Assembly: GCA_051252005.1 (NCBI GenBank)
Contig: JBPOEZ010000003.1
Location: 248,001-312,000 of the forward strand
Origin: JACOMS01 sp051252005
GTDB lineage: Bacteria > Pseudomonadota > Alphaproteobacteria > Caulobacterales > Maricaulaceae
DNA: 64,000 bases
Direction: 5' to 3'
Positions 50,836-59,786 of this stretch are shown here, one piece after another. The notes beneath the pieces are model-generated. The model was given only the letters and a program-made list of their open reading frames with translations. It had not been told where the DNA came from and did no database searches. Each line of letters starts with the position of its first letter. The first letter of the stretch is position 1. The position numbers were made by a program, and so were the translations under genes.

Positions 50836-52107
50836 CTACGTCTGGTCCGGTCGTTTTTTTGGTATCAGAATAAGCGTCGCAGCTGCAAGAATAAGACTTG
50901 CCCACCACCAATCTTGCCAGACGCCATACGTGATACCGCAGATCACCGTCGCGGCGGCGAACAGTCCAGCGGCCGCTGCAGCTCTATCTTTAGACCCTTC
51001 GGAAAATTTTTCTGCGGCCATACCAACCATCATGATCGTGATAGCGGCCAAAGCGGCGCCGACAATACCCGTTTCCGCCCAAATATGTAGGCCCGCATTA
51101 TGGGGGTGCAGCGAAACCACCGCCCAATTTTCCACACCACGCGAGCTAAACGTCGCTTCGAATGTCCGCACAGCGTCAAAACCATGGCCCCAAATTGGCG
51201 CGTCTAATATACGATGCGCAGTATAGCCCCACATTTCAACGCGGTGCTCCCATGAAAATGGCAGGCGGGCTTTAAGCTCCGGTGACGCGTTGCTTAGCAA
51301 GTACCCAAAGAACGGCGCAGCCAGAATTGAGAAAACCGCAAGCCACGTCAAAACCCTTATGGTGCGATGACCGTCAATCCGCGCAGCATACATAGCTATA
51401 AGAGCGGCAAGCGCCGCGATAATACCGACAGCTAGCTGTCCAAAGTAGGCAGCAGCAAGGACAAGCCCAGCAAAAAGAAGCGCCAACATCCACCCCGTCA
51501 GCAGCGTTCTTCGAATCATCATCATTATTCCCGGCATCAGGATCACTAGGATTGTGATGGCGTGACCGAGGTTCATTTCAGCGTCGCCGCCCTTGCGGAT
51601 TATATTTTCTCCGTCTTTAGGCGGATCAACAAGGAACGTCAGCGCGTAACCTGACAATATATCGATGATTAAAAGTCCAGCAGCGAAAACCGTCACAGCG
51701 AGCAGTAAATGCGTGAGCATTTCTCGGCTCATCGCGGCAGCTGACTTAAATGACAGAATACACCCCAACATCAAAGGGACGCCAATGCCGAGCTTTATGG
51801 CATTCGTCAGAACATTTTTAGACTCAAACGGTGACCAAAAAGCCGTAACATTTGCCCAGACGAGAAGCGCAAGCAAAGCCCATACCCAGCGCGGAACAGA
51901 CAATAACATTTTGGGTGTCGCCGTTAAAATGCCGCCTACGCCCAGAAGAAAGACTAAGCCGGCTATGCCGAGTCCGCCCGCATGTGAGAAGACCGGCAAC
52001 AAAATTAGCATCGTGAAAACCAAGCCAACATTGACTCTGTTCCGCCAAGATAAAGTTATGGTTTCAAGCGTATTGGGCATTTCTGGGTTTTCAGAAGCAA
52101 AGATCAC
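50836..52107 (-). CDS. O-antigen ligase (WaaL/RfaL) family protein
   Basis: 423 residues with around twelve hydrophobic helices. The large periplasmic loop contains the conserved RVEMWGYTAHRILDAPIWGH and the His of VVSLHPHNAGLHIWAETGIV, the HPHNxxLxxxxExG signature of Wzy_C ligases. It joins a lipid-linked glycan to lipid A-core or to a protein. Start: GTG at 52107 or ATG at 52080; neither has a strong ribosome site. It follows thrS by nine bases on the same strand, so may be read through. Confidence 0.88.
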   Translation of the reverse strand: MIFASENPEMPNTLETITLSWRNRVNVGLVFTMLILLPVFSHAGGLGIAGLVFLLGVGGILTATPKMLLSVPRWVWALLALLVWANVTAFWSPFESKNVLTNAIKLGIGVPLMLGCILSFKSAAAMSREMLTHLLLAVTVFAAGLLIIDILSGYALTFLVDPPKDGENIIRKGGDAEMNLGHAITILVILMPGIMMMIRRTLLTGWMLALLFAGLVLAAAYFGQLAVGIIAALAALIAMYAARIDGHRTIRVLTWLAVFSILAAPFFGYLLSNASPELKARLPFSWEHRVEMWGYTAHRILDAPIWGHGFDAVRTFEATFSSRGVENWAVVSLHPHNAGLHIWAETGIVGAALAAITIMMVGMAAEKFSEGSKDRAAAAAGLFAAATVICGITYGVWQDWWWASLILAAATLILIPKKRPDQT

Positions 52108-52116
52108 AGCGGAGGC

Positions 52117-54069
52117 CTACGAAGCCTTAGCGGTTTCAGTCGCTAAGTCCGGCGGCAAAGCTTCATTGGCAATAGCCACAATAGCCTCGTCCAGTGACAT
52201 AATTTCCTGATTGCGTCCGCCAAGCCTTCGCAGCGCAAGTTTGCGCCCTTCTGCTTCTTTGACGCCGACGACGGCAATGATCGGAATTTTACGGTCGGCT
52301 GAATGCTCTCGAATTTTGTAATTGATCTTCTCATTGCGTAGGTCCGTCTCAACACGAAGCCCCGCCTTGCGCAAAGCCGCTGCGGCTTCTTCTGCGTAGT
52401 CGTTGGCCTCTGATGTGATGGTCGCGACAACGATCTGCGTCGGCGCAAGCCATAGAGGGAATTTTCCGGCAAAGTTTTCGATCAGAATACCAATAAAGCG
52501 TTCCATAGAGCCAAGTATTGCGCGGTGGAGCATGACCGGCACGTGCTTTTGATCGTCTTCGCCAATATAAGTCGCGCTCAAGCGGTCCGGCACAACAAAG
52601 TCGACCTGCATTGTCCCGCATTGCCAGTCTCGGCCAATAGCGTCGCGCAGTACAAATTCTAGTTTCGGGCCGTAAAATGCGCCCTCACCTGGATTAAGTT
52701 CCACGTCAAGCTCTGCGGCTGTTACGGCATTCATGAGGGCCGCTTCGGATTTATCCCATGTCTCGTCACTGCCAGCCCGTGTTTCAGGGCGGTCAGAGAA
52801 TTTCACGCGCAAGTCTTCAAATCCAAAATCTTTATAGACGGATTTGAGAAGCGTAATGAAACTCATGGTCTCTTCGGTAATTTGGTCTTCGGAACAGAAA
52901 ATGTGGCCGTCATCCTGTGTGAAACCGCGCACGCGCATAATACCATGCAACGCGCCTGTGGGCTCGTTGCGGTGGCAACAGCCAAACTCGGCCATGCGCA
53001 GCGGTAGGTCACGATAGCTTTTCATACCTTGGTTGAAAATCTGAACGTGGGCGGGGCAGTTCATCGGCTTAAGCGCGTGAATTTCTTCATGCGAGCCATG
53101 CTTAACCTCGGAGACAAACATATTCTCTCTGAATTTATCCCAGTGACCACTTTCCTGCCAAAGCTTATTATTGATCAGCAAAGGCGTTTTAACTTCGAGA
53201 TAATCTGCGCCCTTGGTACGGCGGCGGATATAATCTTCAACAATACGCCAAAGCTGCGCGCCTTTTTCGTGCCAGAACACCATGCCTTGCGCTTCGGGCT
53301 GCATATGGAAAAGCTCGAGTTGCTTACCTAAGCGGCGGTGATCGCGGGCTTCGGCTTCAGCAAGCATATGCAGATGCGCATCAAGCTGTTCCTGGGTGGC
53401 CCACGCTGTACCGTAAATACGCTGCAGCTGCGCTTTATTGGAATCGCCGCGCCAATAGGCACCCGCCACTTTCATCAGCTTAAAAGCTTTACCAACCTTA
53501 CCAGTGCTCGGCAAATGCGGCCCAAGGCAAAGATCATACCAATCACCCTGACGGTAAACCGTGATCACTTCGTCTTCAGGCATATCAGAGATCAGCTCGG
53601 CTTTATAAGTCTCGCCTATGTCCTCAAAGTGCTTAATGGCCTCATCACGGTTCCACACCTCGCGAGTGAACGGATTGTTTCGCTCGATGATGAATTTCAT
53701 CTTTTTTTCAATCGCGGCGAAGTCTTCCTCTGAGAAAGGTTCATCGCGGGCAAAATCGTAATAAAATCCATTTTCTATAACAGGGCCGATTGTGACCTGA
53801 GTTCCGGGGAACAGTGCTTGCACGGCTTCGGCCAGAACATGGGCGGCGTCGTGACGTATAAGCTTTAGTCCATCCTCATCCTCGGCCATGACAAATTCAA
53901 TCGCGCCGCTTTTTTCAAGTGGGCGGGACGCGTCTAAGAGTTCGCCGTCGAGTTTTGCAGCCAGAACTTTTTTAGCAAGACCTTTAGAGATTGCCTTAGC
54001 AACCTCCATGGTCGTTACACCGCTCTCATATTCGCGAGCCGCTCCATCAGGGAAAGTCAGTGTAATCAT
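52117..54069 (-). CDS. thrS: Threonyl-tRNA synthetase
   Basis: 650 residues from ATG 54069; the open frame extends upstream across yidD but those codons are not conserved. Domains in order: TGS (ITLTFPDGAAREYESGVTTM), editing domain with HDAAHVLAEAVQALFPGT and the YCxxxH-like YDLCLGPHLPST, class II core (motif 2 FRENMFVSEVKHGSHEEIHA; motif 3 with HRAILGSMERFIGILIE) and the anticodon-binding domain. One base separates its ATG from the yidD stop (TGAAATG), so yidD and thrS are translationally linked. Confidence 0.97.
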   Translation of the reverse strand: MITLTFPDGAAREYESGVTTMEVAKAISKGLAKKVLAAKLDGELLDASRPLEKSGAIEFVMAEDEDGLKLIRHDAAHVLAEAVQALFPGTQVTIGPVIENGFYYDFARDEPFSEEDFAAIEKKMKFIIERNNPFTREVWNRDEAIKHFEDIGETYKAELISDMPEDEVITVYRQGDWYDLCLGPHLPSTGKVGKAFKLMKVAGAYWRGDSNKAQLQRIYGTAWATQEQLDAHLHMLAEAEARDHRRLGKQLELFHMQPEAQGMVFWHEKGAQLWRIVEDYIRRRTKGADYLEVKTPLLINNKLWQESGHWDKFRENMFVSEVKHGSHEEIHALKPMNCPAHVQIFNQGMKSYRDLPLRMAEFGCCHRNEPTGALHGIMRVRGFTQDDGHIFCSEDQITEETMSFITLLKSVYKDFGFEDLRVKFSDRPETRAGSDETWDKSEAALMNAVTAAELDVELNPGEGAFYGPKLEFVLRDAIGRDWQCGTMQVDFVVPDRLSATYIGEDDQKHVPVMLHRAILGSMERFIGILIENFAGKFPLWLAPTQIVVATITSEANDYAEEAAAALRKAGLRVETDLRNEKINYKIREHSADRKIPIIAVVGVKEAEGRKLALRRLGGRNQEIMSLDEAIVAIANEALPPDLATETAKAS

Positions 54070-54070
54070 T

Positions 54071-54388
54071 TCATTTATCCATATTGGTTCCGCGCCAGAC
54101 TCCATATCGCCAAGGCGCCCAGAATGGCGGTTTAGTAATGGATTTCGGCACTTTATCAACCCCGTGTGTACTGCCAAAGGCCTTAATAGGGTGACAACGG
54201 CAGAGGCGCGCAAGGGTCATCCACCCTCCCGCCCAAAATCCGTGCGTGCTTATCGCTTCGATTGCATATGACGAACAGCCCGGCGCATGGCGGCATCTGA
54301 CCCCAAACATCGCAAAAGCAGGGCTTAACGTATATTTATACGCTTTGATCAGGGCGATAGCCGGATATGTGAATATTTTTGATGGCAA
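54071..54388 (-). CDS. yidD: Membrane protein insertion efficiency factor YidD
   Basis: 105 residues. The family signature is complete: LIKAYKYTLSPAFAMFGVRC, HAPGCSSYAIEAISTHGFWA, GGWMTLARLCRCHPIKAFGS and GVDKVP. YidD assists YidC in inserting inner-membrane proteins from the cytoplasmic side. Normally yidD sits beside rnpA/yidC; here it is joined to thrS, an arrangement seen in a number of alphaproteobacteria. The Cys residues of the CRHAPGCSSY motif are conserved. Confidence 0.95.
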   Translation of the reverse strand: MPSKIFTYPAIALIKAYKYTLSPAFAMFGVRCRHAPGCSSYAIEAISTHGFWAGGWMTLARLCRCHPIKAFGSTHGVDKVPKSITKPPFWAPWRYGVWRGTNMDK

Positions 54389-54431
54389 TTTTTACTCGTA
54401 AGCTACGCCCCTAAGGTATAGATAAAATCCT

Positions 54432-55169
54432 ATGCGTCAAAACGTTATGCATTTAGAAAAATTTTATGCCTCTCGGCTTGGCCAAGCCGCGCAAGAGATG
54501 ACCCAGCGCAGGCTTGCCTCTGTTTGGCCTGACCTTGGCGGACGAGAGATATTGGCTTTTGGCTACGGCCAACCTTTTGTTGCGCCCTATTTGGAGCACG
54601 CAAAGCGCATCATTCTTGCTATGCCCGGTGGACAAGGCGCGATCACGCAGACCTCTCGGCGCGGCGTGATAAGTTGCCTTGTTCAAGAAGATCTGCTGCC
54701 TTTTGCAGACGCGCAGTTTGATAATGTCATCGTCGCGCACGGCGTCGAGGAGGCCGAAAACCTCGGAACGCTTCTCGAAGAGCTTTGGCGGGTCACAAAA
54801 CCAGAAGGACGCGTGATTATCATTGCCGCTAACCGCGGCGGTCTTTGGGCGCGAACAGAAAAAACACCGCTCGGCGCTGGACGTCCGTTTAGCCGAGCAC
54901 AGCTTCGAAGCCTTTTACGCGCGGCCAAGTTCCAACCTGTTTTTTGGTCCGGCGCGCTATACGCTCCGCCCGTGAACTTTTTAACTGGCCACACCATGCT
55001 TGGGACTATTGAAAGGTTCGGCGAGACCGTTTGGCCAGGTTTTTCAGGACTTGTGCTTGTCGAAGCGATTAAGCGGCTTTATGCGGAACCAACAGGACGT
55101 CATGCCCAGCGTGTTTCAAGGCCGATCTTCGGAACGGCTCCCATTGGTAATACGGCCTCAAGAGAATAG
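54432..55169 (+). CDS. Class I SAM-dependent methyltransferase-like protein
   Basis: 245 residues. A Rossmann pattern begins with GREILAFGYGQPFVAPYLEH and continues with EDLLPFADAQFDNVIVAHGV EEAE and LEELWRVTKPEGRVIIIAAN, as in methyltransf_11 proteins. The glycine-rich SAM motif is weaker than usual (FGYGQPF instead of GxGxG). The C-terminal half has LLRAAKFQPVFWSGALYAPP and an aromatic GTIERFGETVWPGFSGLVLV. Substrate unknown. Followed after 18 bases by the chorismate mutase gene. Confidence 0.85.
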   Translation: MRQNVMHLEKFYASRLGQAAQEMTQRRLASVWPDLGGREILAFGYGQPFVAPYLEHAKRIILAMPGGQGAITQTSRRGVISCLVQEDLLPFADAQFDNVIVAHGVEEAENLGTLLEELWRVTKPEGRVIIIAANRGGLWARTEKTPLGAGRPFSRAQLRSLLRAAKFQPVFWSGALYAPPVNFLTGHTMLGTIERFGETVWPGFSGLVLVEAIKRLYAEPTGRHAQRVSRPIFGTAPIGNTASRE

Positions 55170-55187
55170 AGAGCATACAGAATAAAA

Positions 55188-55982
55188 ATGACCAAAGACA
55201 CAAACCCTGTTCTGGATATGACCCATATTCGAACTGAAATTGACCGAGTAGATAATGCCCTACTCTCTCTGATTGCTGAACGGCTACAGTTAGCCAAGGA
55301 AGTCCGGCGCGCGAAAAGCGGCGCGCGGGTGTGGCGTCCGTCGCGCGAAGAATCGCTTGTTCGGCATCTAGCGGAAAATGCCGCTGATACCTCCCCGCAT
55401 CTTGTTTCGCGCATATGGGCAGAACTTGTCAGCGCCAGCCTGGCGCTTCAAGGCCCGATGCGGCTGCATATTGCGCTCGAAGGCGACGCGCTTGAAGTCT
55501 GGACTCTTGTCAGGGATAGATTTGGCGCGGCGATTCCTGCGCTCTCTTATCCCACCGCAAGTTCCGCCCTCGCCGCCGCATACGCCGAAGACGAAGGCGT
55601 CGCAGTGCTCCCATCTCCGGGTGGCATGAACAGTTGGTGGAGCGCGCTTTGCAAAGGCGGAGCCGCCGAAGACATGTCTATTCTGGCAGGTCTTCCGCGA
55701 ATTGGTAACGCTCACTGGCCACGCGCTGTGGCCGTTGCGACAGCTGACCGTCAACCGTCCGGCCGCGATATCACCCTGATTGCTGTACGTGACCCCAAAT
55801 CCGTCTTAGCCGCTGAATTAGCGCCGACCCTGCGCGCAGAAGCCGGAGACAATCACCTCGTCACGGTTGACGGATTTTTAGATGAAAGCTCCGACGCCTT
55901 CAAAACCATCGCCGCAAACGATTCTCTTGCTAAAATTATCGGATGCCTGCCCAAGCCGTTACCCGAAGGCCGCGCCTCGTGA
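55188..55982 (+). CDS. Chorismate mutase with a prephenate-dehydratase-like C-terminal domain
   Basis: 264 residues. Residues 12-95 are an AroQ chorismate mutase (THIRTEIDRVDNALLSLIAE; VRRAKSGARVWRPSREESLV) with the expected Arg and Lys contacts. The C-terminal 165 residues (HIALEGDALEVWTLVRDRFG; AVLPSPGGMNSWWSALCKGG) look like a prephenate-dehydratase/periplasmic-binding fold. The dehydratase Thr-Arg-Phe (TRF) motif is missing, so activity is unlikely. The last codons overlap the next gene by GTGA. Confidence 0.82.
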   Translation: MTKDTNPVLDMTHIRTEIDRVDNALLSLIAERLQLAKEVRRAKSGARVWRPSREESLVRHLAENAADTSPHLVSRIWAELVSASLALQGPMRLHIALEGDALEVWTLVRDRFGAAIPALSYPTASSALAAAYAEDEGVAVLPSPGGMNSWWSALCKGGAAEDMSILAGLPRIGNAHWPRAVAVATADRQPSGRDITLIAVRDPKSVLAAELAPTLRAEAGDNHLVTVDGFLDESSDAFKTIAANDSLAKIIGCLPKPLPEGRAS

Positions 55983-56893
55983 CGCATATTTACGATACTA
56001 TTCTTATTATTGGCGGCGGTCTTATCGGGTCTTCGCTGGCCCGCGCGGCCCGCACATTTGACGCGGCGGAAACCATTCTCATTGCCGACGCCTCTGTTGC
56101 TGCATGCAAACAAATACGCGCCCTTAATATTGCCGACGATGTGGCCACAAAGGCAACATCCTTCGCGGCTAAAGCCGATTTGATTGTCTTAGCTGTACCG
56201 CCCGGAAAAATGGGCGCAGTCGCCGAAACCGTCATCCCTGTCATGAAATCTGGCGCAACCCTAACAGATGTCGCCTCGATCAAAGGCGATGTGGTAAAAG
56301 CCATTACGCCTTTCGTACGCAAAGACATTGCCTTTGTTCCTGGGCATCCGATTGCGGGCACGGAAAATAGTGGCCCCGCGGCTGGCTTTTCTGACCTTTT
56401 TAAAGATCGCTGGTGCGTACTGACGCCAGAAAATGGACGCGACAAAGCCGTTATCCCGCTCAAAAAGTTTTGGACTGCGCTTGGCAGCCAAGTCGCGATT
56501 ATGTCCCCTGCGCGCCACGACATTGTCTTAGCCACCACATCCCACGTCCCTCATTTGATTGCCTATACGCTTGTCGGGACGGCGGTCGATATGGAGACCG
56601 TCACGCGCAATGAAGTCGTCAAATTTTCCGCTGGGGGCTTTCGCGACTTTACCCGCATTGCCGCCTCTGACCCGGAAATGTGGCGCGATGTCTTTCTCCA
56701 AAACCGCGAAGCTGTTTTAGAGGTCGTCGACCGTTTTATCGAAGATCTCAGCGCGCTGAAACGCGCCATACGATGGGAAGACGCCGATACTTTGATGACG
56801 CACTTCGCCAAGACACGGGATATTCGACGGCGTATTATTGATGCGGGGCAAGACAGCCCGACACCCAATTTTGGCCGCGACGAGGCCGAATAA
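55979..56893 (+). CDS. tyrC: Prephenate/arogenate dehydrogenase family protein
   Basis: 304 residues from GTG 55979, overlapping the chorismate mutase stop. NAD-binding TILIIGGGLIGSSLARAART, ADLIVLAVPPGKMGAVAETV and the catalytic His in FVPGHPIAGTENSGPAAGF, plus the C-terminal helical domain (HDIVLATTSHVPHLIAYTLV; SAGGFRDFTRIAASDPEMWR). It makes hydroxyphenylpyruvate or tyrosine; the product depends on whether prephenate or arogenate is used. The longer open frame would overlap the preceding gene deeply and is rejected. Confidence 0.93.
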   Translation: MTHIYDTILIIGGGLIGSSLARAARTFDAAETILIADASVAACKQIRALNIADDVATKATSFAAKADLIVLAVPPGKMGAVAETVIPVMKSGATLTDVASIKGDVVKAITPFVRKDIAFVPGHPIAGTENSGPAAGFSDLFKDRWCVLTPENGRDKAVIPLKKFWTALGSQVAIMSPARHDIVLATTSHVPHLIAYTLVGTAVDMETVTRNEVVKFSAGGFRDFTRIAASDPEMWRDVFLQNREAVLEVVDRFIEDLSALKRAIRWEDADTLMTHFAKTRDIRRRIIDAGQDSPTPNFGRDEAE

Positions 56894-56900
56894 TTTATAG

Positions 56901-56915
56901 TTAACAGACGATTAA
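56901..56915 (+). promoter_or_regulatory. CtrA-type box upstream of the patatin gene
   Basis: TTAA-CAGACGA-TTAA has the TTAA-N7-TTAA spacing used by the cell-cycle regulator CtrA. It lies 25 bases before the ATG, close enough to overlap a promoter. The site also sits in a small hairpin, CAGAC/GTCTG (56905-56921). Confidence 0.5.
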
Positions 56916-56939
56916 AGTCTGTCCTTCATAAGCACGTCT

Positions 56940-59135
56940 ATGCGTATATTTCTGCATCTTTTTAGCACGTTTTTAGGCCTAATGGCACTTAGTGTGCCCG
57001 CACTTGCTTGTGATTTCGATGATGAAAATGGACTTGATGTAGGGCTTGTTCTAAGCGGCGGCGGCGCGAAAGCGAGCACACAGATCGGTGTCATGCAGGT
57101 CATGGACGAGCTTGGCATTCCCGTTCACTGTATTGCTGGGACGAGCATGGGCGCCGTTGTAGGGTCGTTTTACGCGAACGGCTATAGCGCCAACCAAATT
57201 GCCGAAATACTGACAGATAATGATTGGGGCCAGCTTTTCCGAGGCAAAGTGCCTCGCAGGGACAAGTCTTTTGTCGAAAAAGAGCGCGAAGCCAGTTATT
57301 ACTCAGGCAACATCGCCAGCTTCGGCGCAGATGGGTTGCAACTTCCAGGCGGCTTATCGAACATGCAGGGGCTCAAAAGACAATACCGACAACTTCTCTC
57401 TGATGTTCCCCGCGACATGAATTTCGATGATCTGGTCATTCCCTTCCGCTCTGTCGCTACGAATTTGCACACCGGCGACAAAACCGTATTCGCGAAAGGC
57501 GACCTCGTAGAGACTATTCTCGCAAGTATGGCTGTACCGGGTGTCTTCGCGCCGCGTATTATTAATGATGAACTTTATGTGGACGGAGGGCTTTCATCCA
57601 ATCTACCGATACAGACCGCGCGGGATATGGGCGCGGACATAATCATCGCCATAGATGTTTCAAACGCGCCTACTAAGCCAAGTCGCAACATATCTGTCGC
57701 CGCGACTGCCTCGCAAATAACCACGATTGTGATTTGGCAAAAAGTATTAGAAGAGCGCAAAACCTTAACCGATCAAGATATGCTTATTGAGCCCAATAAA
57801 CATGCTGGTCTCGGCACGGCTAGTTACGAGCTGGCTGAGGATGGCTTGGTCGCCGGTGTAGAGACAGGCAGAGAGTTGCAAGACCAGCTCTTAACGATCA
57901 AAGCCAAGGCCGCGCCCGCACGGTTTAATCCCGCTGCCTATAAAGACCTACCCGCGCCAGAGTCTCTAAAGTTAGTCAATAACACGATCATCAAGGACAC
58001 GATCATTGAAAACCGTCTAGGCTGGAATTCATTTCTTTCAGAAGATCGTAAAACACAGGTCAGAGGATTGCGTGACCTTGCTTCTTTTGGCGGATTCGGC
58101 GATGTCGACATAGGCCGATCAGCGGGCGATGCGGTATTAAGTCTGAGCAAAAACCCTCTTGGGCGCAACCTCATACAAATTGGCTTGAACGCCACCAATG
58201 ATTTCGACGGCGATTCGAGTTACTCACTGCTCGCCCGTATCACAAGGAAGCCTCTCGGCCCCCTCGGCGGCGATGTCAGCCTCTCGGGCGAACTTGGAAC
58301 GAATTTAGGCCTTTCAGCCGAGCTCTATCAACCTTTTGGCCCCAAAGGGCGCTTCTTTATTCAGCCGGAGCTCTTTGCAACGTGGCAGGAACGCCGTGTC
58401 AATATATTCGGATTTGAGTTTCCCGATCTATGGGAACGTGAATATGGAATTCGGGGTCGGATGGGACGAGAACTTGGCAGTTGGGGCGTCGTCGCGCTCG
58501 AAGGTGGGCTCTCCAATGTAAATGTGTCCAGCAATATTAATACCGGAGAAGCCTTTAAAACCGTCAAATTCAATTCGAGTAATTTTGGTGCTTATTTTGG
58601 CCTCGATACCCTTAACCGCAAAGATTGGCCGACTTCAGGTCAGCGGCTTAGAGCTTCAGCAAAACGCATATATACATCAGATGAAAGTGACACATCGGAT
58701 ATAGATCAATTTGAGGCCTCTTGGTTAGGTGCGTTTGAGGTCAAAGGCATAGGCACGCTTGTCAATGCCCGCTACGGGACATCATCAACCATCAGCGAAT
58801 TTGGCAGCGGCAGCTTCACTCTAGGCGGCTTTCGGCAGCTAAGCGCCTTTCCCAACAATTCTGTGCCTGTAGACGAATTCACCTTTGTATCCTTGGAGGT
58901 TTTTGACCGCATTACAGGCACAGGACGCCTTTTGGACCTTCCTGTTTATGTCGGGGCTCTTGTCGAATTCGCTGAGTTACCCATTTTCTTTTTCGATGAA
59001 GACCTCACTTCGGAAACCATCGCCGGTTCCCTTTATCTTGGCATTGATACGCCGCTTGGCCCAGCATTTTTGGGCGGGTCTTATGGTGACGCTGAAGTCG
59101 CAACTTTGTTCTTTAAGTTTGGCCGAACATTCTAA
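56940..59135 (+). CDS. Patatin-like phospholipase with C-terminal Omp85-type barrel (type Vd autotransporter, PlpD-like)
   Basis: 731 residues. A Sec signal (MRIFLHLFSTFLGLMALSVP) precedes a patatin domain: oxyanion-hole LVLSGGGAKAS, nucleophile GTSMG (GxSxG) and catalytic Asp in VDGGLSSN. Residues about 345-420 resemble a POTRA module, and the remainder forms a 16-strand-like Omp85 barrel ending in aromatic FFKFGRTF. PlpD-type proteins present a lipase outside the cell. Length and domain order match this class. A CtrA-type box precedes the gene. Confidence 0.92.
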   Translation: MRIFLHLFSTFLGLMALSVPALACDFDDENGLDVGLVLSGGGAKASTQIGVMQVMDELGIPVHCIAGTSMGAVVGSFYANGYSANQIAEILTDNDWGQLFRGKVPRRDKSFVEKEREASYYSGNIASFGADGLQLPGGLSNMQGLKRQYRQLLSDVPRDMNFDDLVIPFRSVATNLHTGDKTVFAKGDLVETILASMAVPGVFAPRIINDELYVDGGLSSNLPIQTARDMGADIIIAIDVSNAPTKPSRNISVAATASQITTIVIWQKVLEERKTLTDQDMLIEPNKHAGLGTASYELAEDGLVAGVETGRELQDQLLTIKAKAAPARFNPAAYKDLPAPESLKLVNNTIIKDTIIENRLGWNSFLSEDRKTQVRGLRDLASFGGFGDVDIGRSAGDAVLSLSKNPLGRNLIQIGLNATNDFDGDSSYSLLARITRKPLGPLGGDVSLSGELGTNLGLSAELYQPFGPKGRFFIQPELFATWQERRVNIFGFEFPDLWEREYGIRGRMGRELGSWGVVALEGGLSNVNVSSNINTGEAFKTVKFNSSNFGAYFGLDTLNRKDWPTSGQRLRASAKRIYTSDESDTSDIDQFEASWLGAFEVKGIGTLVNARYGTSSTISEFGSGSFTLGGFRQLSAFPNNSVPVDEFTFVSLEVFDRITGTGRLLDLPVYVGALVEFAELPIFFFDEDLTSETIAGSLYLGIDTPLGPAFLGGSYGDAEVATLFFKFGRTF

Positions 59136-59188
59136 TTTAAAGGCCAATACCCTTTGACAGTCGCTATGGATTTTTGCACCCTAGGCGC

Positions 59189-59782
59189 ATGGATTACCAA
59201 TCAATATTATACGCGCTAAGCGCTGGATACCTTTTGGGCTCTGTGCCCTTTGGTTTCTTAATTTCGAAACTGTTTGGACAAGGCGACATTCGCACGATCG
59301 GTTCAGGCAATATTGGCGCGACAAATGTCCTTCGCACAGGACGCAAAGACCTAGCGGCCCTTACCTTGCTGCTTGACGGAGGCAAAGCCGCCGCCGCCGC
59401 CTTAATCATCGGGCATTTCTTTGGTACGCCCTATTCTCTTATGGCCGGAGCGGCAGCGCTTCTCGGCCACTGCTTCCCTATCTGGCTTAAGTTTAAAGGC
59501 GGCAAAGGCGTTGCTACATTTTTCGGCTGTCTATTAGCAACTGCTTGGCCGATTGGGCTCATCGCCGCTGCCATTTGGCTTCTTACCGCCGCGCTTTTGC
59601 GCATGTCGTCAATGGCGGCTCTCTGGGCAGCAGGCACAGCCCCGCTCATCGCGCTTTATACAGGACGTCAGAATATTGCGATCATGGCAGCCTTCTTAGC
59701 GCTCGTCATTTTCATCCGCCATGCAGATAACATTAAACGCATCGCAGCAGGAAAAGAGTCAAAAATAGGCTCAAAAAAATAA
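59189..59782 (+). CDS. plsY: Glycerol-3-phosphate acyltransferase PlsY
   Basis: 197 residues from ATG 59189; the longer frame would need TTG 59174. Multi-pass membrane enzyme with the three PlsY motifs: GSGNIGATNVLR, HCFPIWLKFKGGKGVATFFG and the C-terminal FIRHADNIKRI. It uses acyl-phosphate to acylate glycerol-3-phosphate, starting phospholipid synthesis. Its start follows the patatin gene by 53 bases on the same strand, and dprA begins four bases after it. Confidence 0.95.
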   Translation: MDYQSILYALSAGYLLGSVPFGFLISKLFGQGDIRTIGSGNIGATNVLRTGRKDLAALTLLLDGGKAAAAALIIGHFFGTPYSLMAGAAALLGHCFPIWLKFKGGKGVATFFGCLLATAWPIGLIAAAIWLLTAALLRMSSMAALWAAGTAPLIALYTGRQNIAIMAAFLALVIFIRHADNIKRIAAGKESKIGSKK

Positions 59783-59786
59783 CTTC

